Below are positions 7,597-13,362 of a stretch of 13,649 nt of DNA, piece by piece. Numbering within the stretch: position 1 is the first letter of the stretch; the number at the start of each line of letters is the position of its first letter. Under the pieces are notes generated by a model, which was not told the origin of the DNA, did no database searches, and saw nothing but the letters and a program-made list of their open reading frames with translations. Made by a program: the position numbers and the translations under genes. Source of the stretch: Sva-07 sp035527095 (lineage in GTDB: Bacteria > Actinomycetota > Acidimicrobiia > Acidimicrobiales > Ilumatobacteraceae); assembly GCA_035527095.1 (NCBI GenBank), contig DATLBC010000065.1, positions 1 to 13,649 on the forward strand, given 5' to 3'.

Positions 7597-7701
7597 GGTG
7601 CGATGAGCGAAGCGACCGTATGCGGCGGTTTGGCTCATCGGTGTGGGCGCGCCGGCGGGTGCGATGAGCGAAGCGACCGTATGCGGCGGTTTGGCTCATC
7701 G
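7597..7701. repeat. Two tandem copies of a 44-base palindromic repeat (REP-like)
   Basis: Identical 44-base units lie at 7597-7640 and 7658-7701, with a period of 61 and a 17-base GC-rich spacer. Each unit contains an inverted repeat: CGATGAGC pairs with GCTCATCG (8 of 8), and an imperfect inner stem (AAGC..CCG with CGG..GTTT, including G-U) closes on a TATG loop. It sits between the oxygenase stop and the rimO promoter. It could be a REP/BIME-like extragenic element, a tandem terminator, or a site for a protein. Two copies with palindromic units and no cas genes argue against CRISPR. Confidence 0.75.
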
Positions 7702-7744
7702 CTCGGGACGGGGCGGGATCGGCCTCGCTGGGAGGCCCCTCGGG

Positions 7745-7761
7745 TAGCCTGGTCGGCCGTG
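7745..7761 (+). promoter_or_regulatory. -10 box and leaderless GTG start of rimO
   Basis: TAGCCT (7745-7750) matches TANNNT and ends 8 bases before GTG 7759. Transcription is therefore expected at or next to the start codon, with no room for a Shine-Dalgarno sequence. No good -35 is visible at 16-18 bases upstream. Confidence 0.55.
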
Positions 7762-9087
7762 TCCCAGCGGTTCTACATCGAGACGCTCGGCTGCCCGAAG
7801 AACGACGTCGATTCCGACAAGCTGGTCGGCGCGCTCCTCGCGGACGGCATGGAAGCGACCGACGACGCTGCGCTCGCTGACCTCGTGGTGGTGAACACCT
7901 GCGCCTTCATCGACGATGCCCGCCGCGAATCGATCGACACGATCCTCGCCCTCGACGAGCAGCGCCGCAACGGCTCGCGCCTGGTGGTCACGGGCTGTAT
8001 GGCCGAGCGGTACGGCGACGAACTGGCGGCGGAGCTTCCCGAAGTCGACCAGGTCGCCGGATTCGGCAAGGCGTTCAACGTGACGCCCGAACTTCGAGAC
8101 GGCACGGAAGTGCCCAACGGGCCGCAACGCAAGCTGATCCCGGTGTCGTCCACGCCGCTGCCCGAGTTCGACCTGCTCAACCTGCCCCGCCCCAAGTCGG
8201 CGGTGCCGTGGGCGTACGTGAAGATCGCCGAGGGCTGCGACCGGTCGTGCGGGTTCTGTGCGATCCCGAGCTTCCGTGGACCGCAGCGAAGCCGCGACGT
8301 GGCGTCGATTCTCACCGAGGTCGAACAGCTCGAAGCCCGCGAGATCGTGCTGGTCGCGCAGGACCTCGCGTCGTACGGCAAGGATCGCCCCGACGAGCTC
8401 GGCGCCGGCTCGATCGTGCCGCTGGTGAACGCCGTGGCGAGCGCCGTCGACCGGGTGCGGTTGCTGTACCTGTACCCGAGTGATCTCACCGACGGGCTGA
8501 TCGACGCGATCTGCGACTCGGGAGTGCCCTACTTCGACCTCTCCCTCCAGCACGTCAGCAAGCCCCTGCTGCGGCGGATGCGCCGCTGGGGTGACGGCCA
8601 ACGCTTCCTCGACCGCATCGCCGACATCCGAGAGCGCGAGCCGGAGGCGGCGTTCCGGAGCAACTTCATCGTCGGCTATCCGGGCGAGACCGAGGCCGAC
8701 CACGACCAGCTGCTTCACTTCGTCGAAGAGGCGCAGCTCGACTGGTGCGGGTTCTTCTCCTACAGCCGCGAAGACGGTACCTACGCCGCCGACCTCGACG
8801 GCGCCGTCGAGGGTAACTTGATGAGCGAGCGGCTCGCCGAGCTGCGTGAGCTGCAGGACGACATCACCGCCACCCGCCGCGATGCGCTGATCGGCCAGAC
8901 CCTCAGCGTGCTCGTCGACACCCCGGGTGTTGGTCGCAGCCATCGCGAGGCGCCCGAGATCGACGGCGTCATCCATCTCGACGAAGGACTGGCCCCTGGC
9001 TACATCGTCGACGTCGAGATCGTCGACGCACTCGGCCCCGATCTGGTGGCGGCCGGTGTGAGCGTCGAGGCGCTGGAGACGATCTGA
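7759..9087 (+). CDS. rimO: Ribosomal protein S12 methylthiotransferase RimO
   Basis: This radical-SAM enzyme adds a methylthio group to the conserved aspartate of ribosomal protein S12. The 442-residue product starts at GTG 7759, which gives MSQRFYIETLGCPKND as expected for the family; the frame stays open upstream through the palindromic repeats but shows no homology there. The N-terminal UPF0004 domain has the three iron-sulfur cysteines Cys12, Cys48 and Cys80. The radical-SAM cluster is CDRSCGFC (Cys160, Cys164, Cys167). The C-terminal TRAM domain begins at about DALIGQTLSVLVD. ETLGCPKND together with EGCDRSCGFCAIPSFRGPQ favours RimO over the tRNA enzyme MiaB. Its stop overlaps the pgsA start by one base (TGATG), heading a rimO-pgsA-cinA operon. 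The promoter looks leaderless. Confidence 0.96.
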   Translation: MSQRFYIETLGCPKNDVDSDKLVGALLADGMEATDDAALADLVVVNTCAFIDDARRESIDTILALDEQRRNGSRLVVTGCMAERYGDELAAELPEVDQVAGFGKAFNVTPELRDGTEVPNGPQRKLIPVSSTPLPEFDLLNLPRPKSAVPWAYVKIAEGCDRSCGFCAIPSFRGPQRSRDVASILTEVEQLEAREIVLVAQDLASYGKDRPDELGAGSIVPLVNAVASAVDRVRLLYLYPSDLTDGLIDAICDSGVPYFDLSLQHVSKPLLRRMRRWGDGQRFLDRIADIREREPEAAFRSNFIVGYPGETEADHDQLLHFVEEAQLDWCGFFSYSREDGTYAADLDGAVEGNLMSERLAELRELQDDITATRRDALIGQTLSVLVDTPGVGRSHREAPEIDGVIHLDEGLAPGYIVDVEIVDALGPDLVAAGVSVEALETI

Positions 9088-9680
9088 TGGTCGAGCCCGA
9101 CAAGCTCGCAACCTGGGCGAACGCGATCACCGTCGGCCGATTGCTGCTGTCGCCGCTGATGTTCTGGGTGATCCCGAACGACGAGTTCGGCTCGTGGATC
9201 GCGTTCACGATGTGGATCGTGTTCAGCTCCACGGATTTCCTCGACGGCTACCTCGCCCGCCGTCAGGGCACCACATCGGCTGGTGCGTTTCTCGACCCGC
9301 TCGCCGACAAGGTCCTGATCCTCGGCGCGATGTTCACCCTGGTGAGCACCGGCGTCTTCTGGGTGGTGCCGGTCGTGATCATCACCGCCCGCGAGGTCAT
9401 CATCAGCGTCTACCGAGTGCTCGTGGGCGGCAAGGGCATCAGCGTCCCGGCGATCAGGCTGGCCAAGTACAAGACCGTGTGCCAGCAAGGGGCCGTGGCA
9501 TTCGCGCTGCTGCCGCTCACGGCCGTCGACGCCACCTGGTTGTGGAACGGTTTCCTGTGGCTCGCCGTCGTGCTCGCACTGGTGAGCGGCGCCCAATACC
9601 TGCTGCGGGCTCGCCAACTCGAAGCGGTCGCGCCTGAGGCATCCATCGACCCGGTCGGGCGAGCGGCAACGGCCGAATGA
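9087..9680 (+). CDS. pgsA: CDP-diacylglycerol--glycerol-3-phosphate 3-phosphatidyltransferase
   Basis: This 197-residue integral membrane enzyme of the CDP-alcohol phosphotransferase family makes phosphatidylglycerol phosphate, the committed step to phosphatidylglycerol and cardiolipin. The signature is complete: Asp50, Asp53-Gly54, Ala57-Arg58, Gly66, Asp70 and Asp74 in STDFLDGYLARR...GAFLDPLADK. About five or six hydrophobic segments are visible (near 12-30, 36-50, 74-100, 100-120, 140-157 and 160-180). The combination DPLADKVLILGA and TAREVIISVYRVL is typical of PgsA rather than of phosphatidylserine or phosphatidylinositol synthases. The gene overlaps rimO by one base upstream and cinA by four bases downstream (ATGA), so translation is probably coupled. 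Exact head-group specificity cannot be proved from sequence. Confidence 0.93.
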   Translation: MVEPDKLATWANAITVGRLLLSPLMFWVIPNDEFGSWIAFTMWIVFSSTDFLDGYLARRQGTTSAGAFLDPLADKVLILGAMFTLVSTGVFWVVPVVIITAREVIISVYRVLVGGKGISVPAIRLAKYKTVCQQGAVAFALLPLTAVDATWLWNGFLWLAVVLALVSGAQYLLRARQLEAVAPEASIDPVGRAATAE

Positions 9681-10930
9681 CGCTGCGCTGCGACGTCCTG
9701 GCGGTCGGCACCGAGTTGTTGCTCGGCCAGATCATCGACTCGAACTCGGCGTGGATCGGCGGCGAGCTGGCCGCCAATGGCATCGACTCGCTCGTGCAGG
9801 TCAAGGTCGGCGACAACGTCGGACGGATCGAGACCCAACTCCGGCGGCTGCTCGACTCGGCCGACGCGGTGATCATGTGCGGAGGTCTCGGCCCGACCCA
9901 CGATGACCTGACGCGTGATGCGATCGCCGCGGTGATGGGCGTCGACCTGGTGCCCGATGACGCAGTGGCCGAGGTGATCCGCTCGATGTTCGAGGCCCGC
10001 GGCCGTCGAATGGCGGAGAACAACTTGCGCCAGGCGCACGTGCCCGTTGGTGCCACGATCATCCCGCAGACCCGCGGCACGGCACCGGGCTTGATCTGCC
10101 CGGTCACCGTGAACGGCGTCGAGAAGGTCGTGTACGCCGTGCCCGGCGTCCCCCATGAGATGTACGACATGGTGCACCGGGCGGTCCTGCCCGACCTGCG
10201 GCGCCGCAGCGGCGACGACTCGGTGATCGCCAGCCGGGTGTTGCGCACGTGGGGTGAGAGCGAGAGCGGGCTGAACGAGCGCCTCGACCACGTGATCGAG
10301 CAGCTGGAGGGCCCCGACACTCCGACGCTCGCGTTCCTGGCCAGTGGCTGGGAGGGCCTCAAGGTGCGCCTGACACACAAGGCGCCGACGATCGACGAGT
10401 GCACGACGCAGCTCGACCGTTGGGAAGATGTCGTGCGTGACGAACTCGGCGACCTCGTGTTCGGCACCGACGGCGACACGATGGAGTCGGTGGTGCTCGA
10501 CCTGTGTCGCCAGCAGGGGTTGACGCTCGCCACCGCTGAGTCGGTCACCGGTGGACTCGTCGGTGCCCGGCTGACGGCGATTCCGGGAGCGAGCGATGTG
10601 TTCCGCGGGGCGATCGTCAGCTACGCCACCGCGGTCAAGCGCACGATGCTCGGCGTGGGGGACGGGCCGGTCGTGAGCGAGGCGGCCGCGCGCCGGATGG
10701 CCCACGGTGTTCGTGAGCAGCTCGGCGCCGACGTCGGCCTGTCGCTCACCGGTGTCGCCGGCCCGGACGAGCAGGACGGCCAACCCGTCGGCACGCTCTA
10801 CATGGGTCTGGTCGGACCGGATTTCGACGAGGTGCGCCACGCGCTGCTCCCCGGCCAGCGCGAGCAGATGCGCCAGTTCTCGGTGATCACCGCCCTCGGC
10901 CTCCTGCGCAGCGAACTGGCTGCCCGCTAG
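9677..10930 (+). CDS. cinA: CinA: MoaB/Mog-like domain fused to NMN amidohydrolase domain
   Basis: This 417-residue two-domain protein matches full-length CinA. The N-terminal COG1058/MoCF domain (about 1-170) has VLAVGTELLLGQIIDSNS and GGLGPTHDDLTRDAI, the latter at 69-83; in characterised homologues this domain has ADP-ribose pyrophosphatase activity. The C-terminal PncC-like domain (about 265-417) has ATAESVTGGLVGARLT (Ser289 region), FRGAIVSYATAVKRTML and SLTGVAGPDEQDGQPVGTLY, as in nicotinamide-mononucleotide deamidases that recycle pyridine nucleotides. Despite the historical competence name, no DNA-uptake role need follow. The start overlaps the pgsA stop (ATGA). It ends 12 bases before a tRNA-Arg gene, so the operon may read into the tRNA. 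No terminator hairpin is visible between them. Confidence 0.95.
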   Translation: MTLRCDVLAVGTELLLGQIIDSNSAWIGGELAANGIDSLVQVKVGDNVGRIETQLRRLLDSADAVIMCGGLGPTHDDLTRDAIAAVMGVDLVPDDAVAEVIRSMFEARGRRMAENNLRQAHVPVGATIIPQTRGTAPGLICPVTVNGVEKVVYAVPGVPHEMYDMVHRAVLPDLRRRSGDDSVIASRVLRTWGESESGLNERLDHVIEQLEGPDTPTLAFLASGWEGLKVRLTHKAPTIDECTTQLDRWEDVVRDELGDLVFGTDGDTMESVVLDLCRQQGLTLATAESVTGGLVGARLTAIPGASDVFRGAIVSYATAVKRTMLGVGDGPVVSEAAARRMAHGVREQLGADVGLSLTGVAGPDEQDGQPVGTLYMGLVGPDFDEVRHALLPGQREQMRQFSVITALGLLRSELAAR

Positions 10931-10942
10931 CGTTGCGTCAAA

Positions 10943-11016
10943 GCCCTCGTAGCTCAGTTGGATAGAGCAACGGCCTTCTAATCCGTAGCGCGCACGTTCG
11001 AATCGTGCCGAGGGCG
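10943..11016 (+). tRNA. tRNA-Arg (anticodon TCT)
   Basis: The cloverleaf folds fully by eye: acceptor GCCCTCG/CGAGGGC (7 of 7), D-stem GCTC/GAGC, anticodon loop CTTCTAA with anticodon TCT at 10977-10979, variable loop AGCGC, T-stem GCACG/CGTGC with loop TTCGAAT, and discriminator G at 11016. The anticodon reads AGA and probably AGG. CCA is not encoded (CTG follows), so the CCA-adding enzyme must finish the 3' end. One oddity is that the last anticodon-stem position (10974 with 10982, C31 and T39) is a C-U mismatch, leaving four good pairs. It lies just after cinA, and the carD -10 box starts four bases beyond its 3' end. Confidence 0.95.
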
Positions 11017-11025
11017 CTGTAGCCT
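10997..11025 (+). promoter_or_regulatory. Probable carD promoter overlapping the tRNA-Arg gene
   Basis: TAGCCT at 11020-11025 is the same -10 hexamer as at rimO. Exactly 17 bases upstream, the tRNA T-loop sequence TTCGAA (10997-11002) can serve as a -35 box. Transcription would start near 11032, giving a leader of about 54 bases that contains a small hairpin (CGACG 11041-11045 with CGTCG 11050-11054) and GAGGT at 11076-11080, ahead of GTG 11086. The -10 call is moderate; the use of TTCGAA is inference. Confidence 0.5.
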
Positions 11026-11085
11026 GGACACCTGCTGCGCCGACGGAGTCGTCGCCACCCCACCCCCGATCAGGCGAGGTTCTGC

Positions 11086-11610
11086 GTGAAGTTCAAGAAG
11101 GGCGAAACCGTCATCTACCCCCAGCACGGCGCGTGTGTCGTGATGGGGACCAAGAAGATGGAGTTCTTCGGCGAGAAGCAGGACTATCTGATCCTCAAGA
11201 CGGTCATCAACGAGATGACGTTGAAGGTGCCGATCTCGAGCACCGACGAGGTCGGCGTGCGGCCCCCCGTGTCGGCCGACGAACTCGAAGACCTCGTGGC
11301 AGTGCTGGCCAAGCCGGATCCCCGCGTGCCCTCCAACTGGAGTCGTCGCTTCAAGAACCACCAGGAGAAGCTCAAGAGCGGCGACGTCTACCAGGTCGCG
11401 GAGGTCGTCCGGAACCTCGCCGCCCGCAACCGCGATGCATCGCTGTCGGCCGCCGAGCGCACGATGTACGAACGTGCCCGGGTCAACCTGATCTCGGAGA
11501 TCTCTCCGGCGTTGAAGGTGTCCGCTGAAGACGCCGAGGCCTACCTCGATGACGCGCTCGCCAAGGGCGTGCTCAAGGCCCCGCCCGCCGAGGCGAAGAA
11601 GAAGAAGTGA
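11086..11610 (+). CDS. carD: CarD/CdnL-family RNA polymerase-binding transcription regulator
   Basis: This 174-residue protein binds the RNA polymerase beta subunit and stabilises open promoter complexes, especially at rRNA and other growth-related promoters. Residues 1-60 form the Tudor-like RNAP-interaction domain (MKFKKGETVIYPQHGACVV, then TLKVPISSTDEVGVRPP). The helical DNA-binding domain follows, with Trp85 in SNWSRRFKNHQEKL at the same position as the minor-groove wedge Trp85 of Mycobacterium tuberculosis CarD. The C-terminus is a Lys-rich tail (AEAKKKK). The start is GTG 11086, with GAGGT 5 bases upstream. The gene follows tRNA-Arg and ends before a strong palindromic terminator, so it is probably monocistronic or read with the tRNA. 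Length and motifs are typical of actinobacteria. Confidence 0.97.
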   Translation: MKFKKGETVIYPQHGACVVMGTKKMEFFGEKQDYLILKTVINEMTLKVPISSTDEVGVRPPVSADELEDLVAVLAKPDPRVPSNWSRRFKNHQEKLKSGDVYQVAEVVRNLAARNRDASLSAAERTMYERARVNLISEISPALKVSAEDAEAYLDDALAKGVLKAPPAEAKKKK

Positions 11611-11615
11611 CCGCT

Positions 11616-11640
11616 ACGTCTGGGGTCAGACCCCAGACGT
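11616..11640. terminator. Perfect 10-bp hairpin, bidirectional terminator
   Basis: ACGTCTGGGG (11616-11625) pairs perfectly with CCCCAGACGT (11631-11640) around TCAGA. It lies 5 bases after the carD stop, between convergent genes. The TGA stop of the minus-strand gene (11626-11628) lies in the loop, and that gene's last four codons lie in one arm. There is no U-tract. GGGGTCAGACCCC-type palindromes can also be dispersed repeats, which a genome search would show. Confidence 0.65.
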
Positions 11641-12378
11641 GCCACTTGGCAGGGTGAAGCGGACGGTCACTGGGAGGTGATCGGAGATCGCTGCCCACTG
11701 CTCGCTGCCGTCAGGCGCAGAGACTTCGACGTTCTGAGCGTGTTCGGGAAGCAGCACGTGGTCGAGTGATTGCGTGGGCGCTTCGGATGGATTGCTCATC
11801 GGCGAGGCGACGTGCTCCACGCCGGGGAGGCGCTCGATGATCGAGGGGTCGCCGGCGTCGTTGAAGTCACCGGCCACGACGGCAGGTGGTTCGTCGCCGA
11901 TGCTCGCGACCAGGTAGCGCACTCTGACCGCTTCAGCCCGACGCGAATCGTCGTCGTCATGCGGCGACAGGTGCAGGTTGTAGATCATCAGCATCGATCG
12001 GTCGGCTCGACCGATCAGACCCCACTGTGCAATACGGCGACGCCAGCTTCGCATCGGCTGCTCGTCCGAGATCTCCGTGTGGCCGACCGCGTCGAGCAGG
12101 TGCGGTGTCATGATCGCCATTCCCTCGGCCCGCCACCACAGCGCCTTCGTGTACGGGTAGTGCTTGAGGGCCCATGTGAAACGCATGGGCAGCATCGCGG
12201 CGAGTGAGGTGGCCTGGCGTTTGCGGATCTCTTGCACGACGACGACGTCCGGCGATGCTTCCCGGATGGTTGCTGCGATTGCGTCGACGTCGGGGGCCGC
12301 AGACCCGTGAACGTTCCATGTGAGGACGGTCCAGTCCGAAGCCTCCGGCGGGCCGGGATTCGAGTCTTCCAACGACAT
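11626..12378 (-). CDS. Endonuclease/exonuclease/phosphatase-fold hydrolase
   Basis: This 250-residue protein starts at ATG 12378 (MSLEDSNPG). A longer open frame to 12471 exists, but it runs over the divergent gene's start and encodes an Arg-rich stretch unlike the family. The EEP active site is complete: TWNVHG with Asn22, VVQEI with Glu50, YNLHLSP with Asn134 and His136, VAGDFND with Asp171 and Asn173, SLDHVLL with Asp206-His207, and SDHLPV with Asp233-His234. Such Mg2+-dependent enzymes cleave DNA, RNA, phosphoinositides or other phosphodiesters; no AP-endonuclease-specific block and no signal peptide is seen, so the substrate is open. It is convergent with carD, and the C-terminal GTSGV is encoded in the shared terminator palindrome. 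It is divergent from the dehydrogenase gene, with only 41 bases between. Confidence 0.9.
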   Translation of the reverse strand: MSLEDSNPGPPEASDWTVLTWNVHGSAAPDVDAIAATIREASPDVVVVQEIRKRQATSLAAMLPMRFTWALKHYPYTKALWWRAEGMAIMTPHLLDAVGHTEISDEQPMRSWRRRIAQWGLIGRADRSMLMIYNLHLSPHDDDDSRRAEAVRVRYLVASIGDEPPAVVAGDFNDAGDPSIIERLPGVEHVASPMSNPSEAPTQSLDHVLLPEHAQNVEVSAPDGSEQWAAISDHLPVTVRFTLPSGTSGV

Positions 12379-12419
12379 GTCGCCGAGTGTCGCACGTCGC
12401 CGTGCCAGACTCGGCGACC
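12379..12419. promoter_or_regulatory. Symmetric divergent promoter region, 41 bases
   Basis: GTCGCCGAGT (12379-12388) and ACTCGGCGAC (12409-12418) form a perfect 10-bp inverted repeat with a 20-base spacer, ending next to the two ATG codons. Each strand shows a -10-like hexamer ending in ACT, 7-8 bases before its ATG (CAGACT 12406-12411 on plus, GACACT 12391-12386 on minus). Both genes are therefore probably leaderless. The arms could also be an operator for a dimeric regulator. Confidence 0.5.
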
Positions 12420-13286
12420 ATGAGCAACGTCGCATTCCTCGGCCTCGGCGTGATGGGGGCCCCGATGGCACGCCACCTCGCGAAGGCAGGCCACCACGTC
12501 GTGGTGTACAACCGCACCGCGTCGAAATCGTTGGCCTGGGTGGCCCTCAACGGCAACCAGGCGGCGCCCACTCCGGCCGAGGCCGTCAACGGTGCAGATC
12601 TCGTGATGCTCTGCGTCGGCAACGACGACGACGTCCGCGAAGTCGTGCTCGGCCCGAACGGTGCGCTCGCGGCGATGGCGCCGGGATCGATCCTGATCGA
12701 CCACACCACGGCATCGGCGGGCGTGGCTCGCGAACTCGCTGCGGCGAGCGCCGAACGCGGCGTTGGCTTCGTCGACGCGCCCGTGTCGGGCGGCCAGGCG
12801 GGTGCTGAGAACGGCCAGCTCACGGTGATGTGCGGCTGCGACGACGCCGAGGTGTTCGAGGCCGCCAAGACTGCGATCGATGCCTACGCGAAGTCCTGTG
12901 TGCAGCTCGGGCCGGCGGGTGCCGGTCAGCTCACCAAGATGGTCAACCAGATCTGCATCGCCGGCCTGCTCCAGGGGCTCGCCGAGGGTGTGAACTTCGC
13001 CAAGCTCGCCGGGCTCGACGTCGACCAGGTCGTCGACGTGATCGGCAAGGGTGCGGCGCAGAGCTGGCAGATGGACAACCGGGCCCGCACGATGGCAGCG
13101 GACGAGTTCGAGTTCGGGTTCGCCGTCGAGTGGATGCGCAAGGACCTCGGCATCGTGCTCGACGAAGCCGACCGCAATGGGGCCCGCCTGCCGGTGACCG
13201 CGCTCGTCGACCAGTTCTACAAGGACGTCGTGGCTCGGGGCGGGGACCGCTGGGACACCAGCAGTCTCATCCGGCTGCTGCAGTGA
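12420..13286 (+). CDS. Beta-hydroxyacid dehydrogenase (3-hydroxyisobutyrate dehydrogenase-like)
   Basis: This 288-residue NAD(P)-dependent oxidoreductase belongs to the HIBADH/tartronate-semialdehyde-reductase group. The Rossmann motif is FLGLGVMGAPMARHL (GLGVMG at 8-13), followed by the cofactor-selecting VYNRT (29-33), where Asn-Arg after the second strand suggests NADP(H). The substrate loop is DAPVSGGQAGAENGQL (119-134), and the catalytic Lys173 with Asn176 sits in GAGQLTKMVNQ. The all-helical C-terminal dimerisation domain completes the fold. Substrates in this family include 3-hydroxyisobutyrate, tartronate semialdehyde and succinic semialdehyde; none can be chosen here. The start is ATG 12420, which begins directly at the Rossmann strand (MSNVAFLG); an upstream in-frame ATG at 12387 would cover the promoter. 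A hairpin follows the stop. Confidence 0.93.
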   Translation: MSNVAFLGLGVMGAPMARHLAKAGHHVVVYNRTASKSLAWVALNGNQAAPTPAEAVNGADLVMLCVGNDDDVREVVLGPNGALAAMAPGSILIDHTTASAGVARELAAASAERGVGFVDAPVSGGQAGAENGQLTVMCGCDDAEVFEAAKTAIDAYAKSCVQLGPAGAGQLTKMVNQICIAGLLQGLAEGVNFAKLAGLDVDQVVDVIGKGAAQSWQMDNRARTMAADEFEFGFAVEWMRKDLGIVLDEADRNGARLPVTALVDQFYKDVVARGGDRWDTSSLIRLLQ

Positions 13287-13292
13287 CCGTGT

Positions 13293-13314
13293 TGCGCCGG
13301 GTGACCCTGGCGCA
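13293..13314 (+). terminator. Hairpin terminator after the dehydrogenase gene
   Basis: TGCGCCGGG (13293-13301) pairs with CCC-T-GGCGCA (13305-13314, one bulged T) around a TGA loop: nine pairs, mostly G-C. It lies 6 bases after the stop codon and has no U-tract, like the other hairpins in this window. Confidence 0.55.
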
Positions 13315-13330
13315 GAATTCACGAACGCAC

Positions 13331-13357
13331 TAACATCGCTGCATCCGACGAGGAGGT
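13331..13357 (+). promoter_or_regulatory. -10 box and strong Shine-Dalgarno of the split-barrel oxidoreductase gene
   Basis: TAACAT (13331-13336) fits TANNNT, and AGGAGGT (13351-13357) is a full Shine-Dalgarno 5 bases before ATG 13363. Transcription would start near 13343. No clear -35 is visible. This leadered start contrasts with the leaderless pattern at rimO and at the 12379-12419 divergent pair. Confidence 0.55.
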
Positions 13358-13362
13358 CAACG

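Noticed and set aside
7597..7701. CRISPR array
   Set aside because: There are only two repeats, each itself a full hairpin, one 17-base spacer and no cas genes nearby.
7519..7758. N-terminal extension of RimO from an upstream ATG
   Set aside because: It would overlap the oxygenase gene and translate the palindromic repeats. RimO homology begins right at GTG 7759, with a -10 box just before it.
12379..12471. N-terminal extension of the EEP hydrolase to 12471
   Set aside because: The extra 31 residues are Arg/Pro-rich, without EEP similarity, and overlap the start of the divergent dehydrogenase gene. ATG 12378 fits the family.
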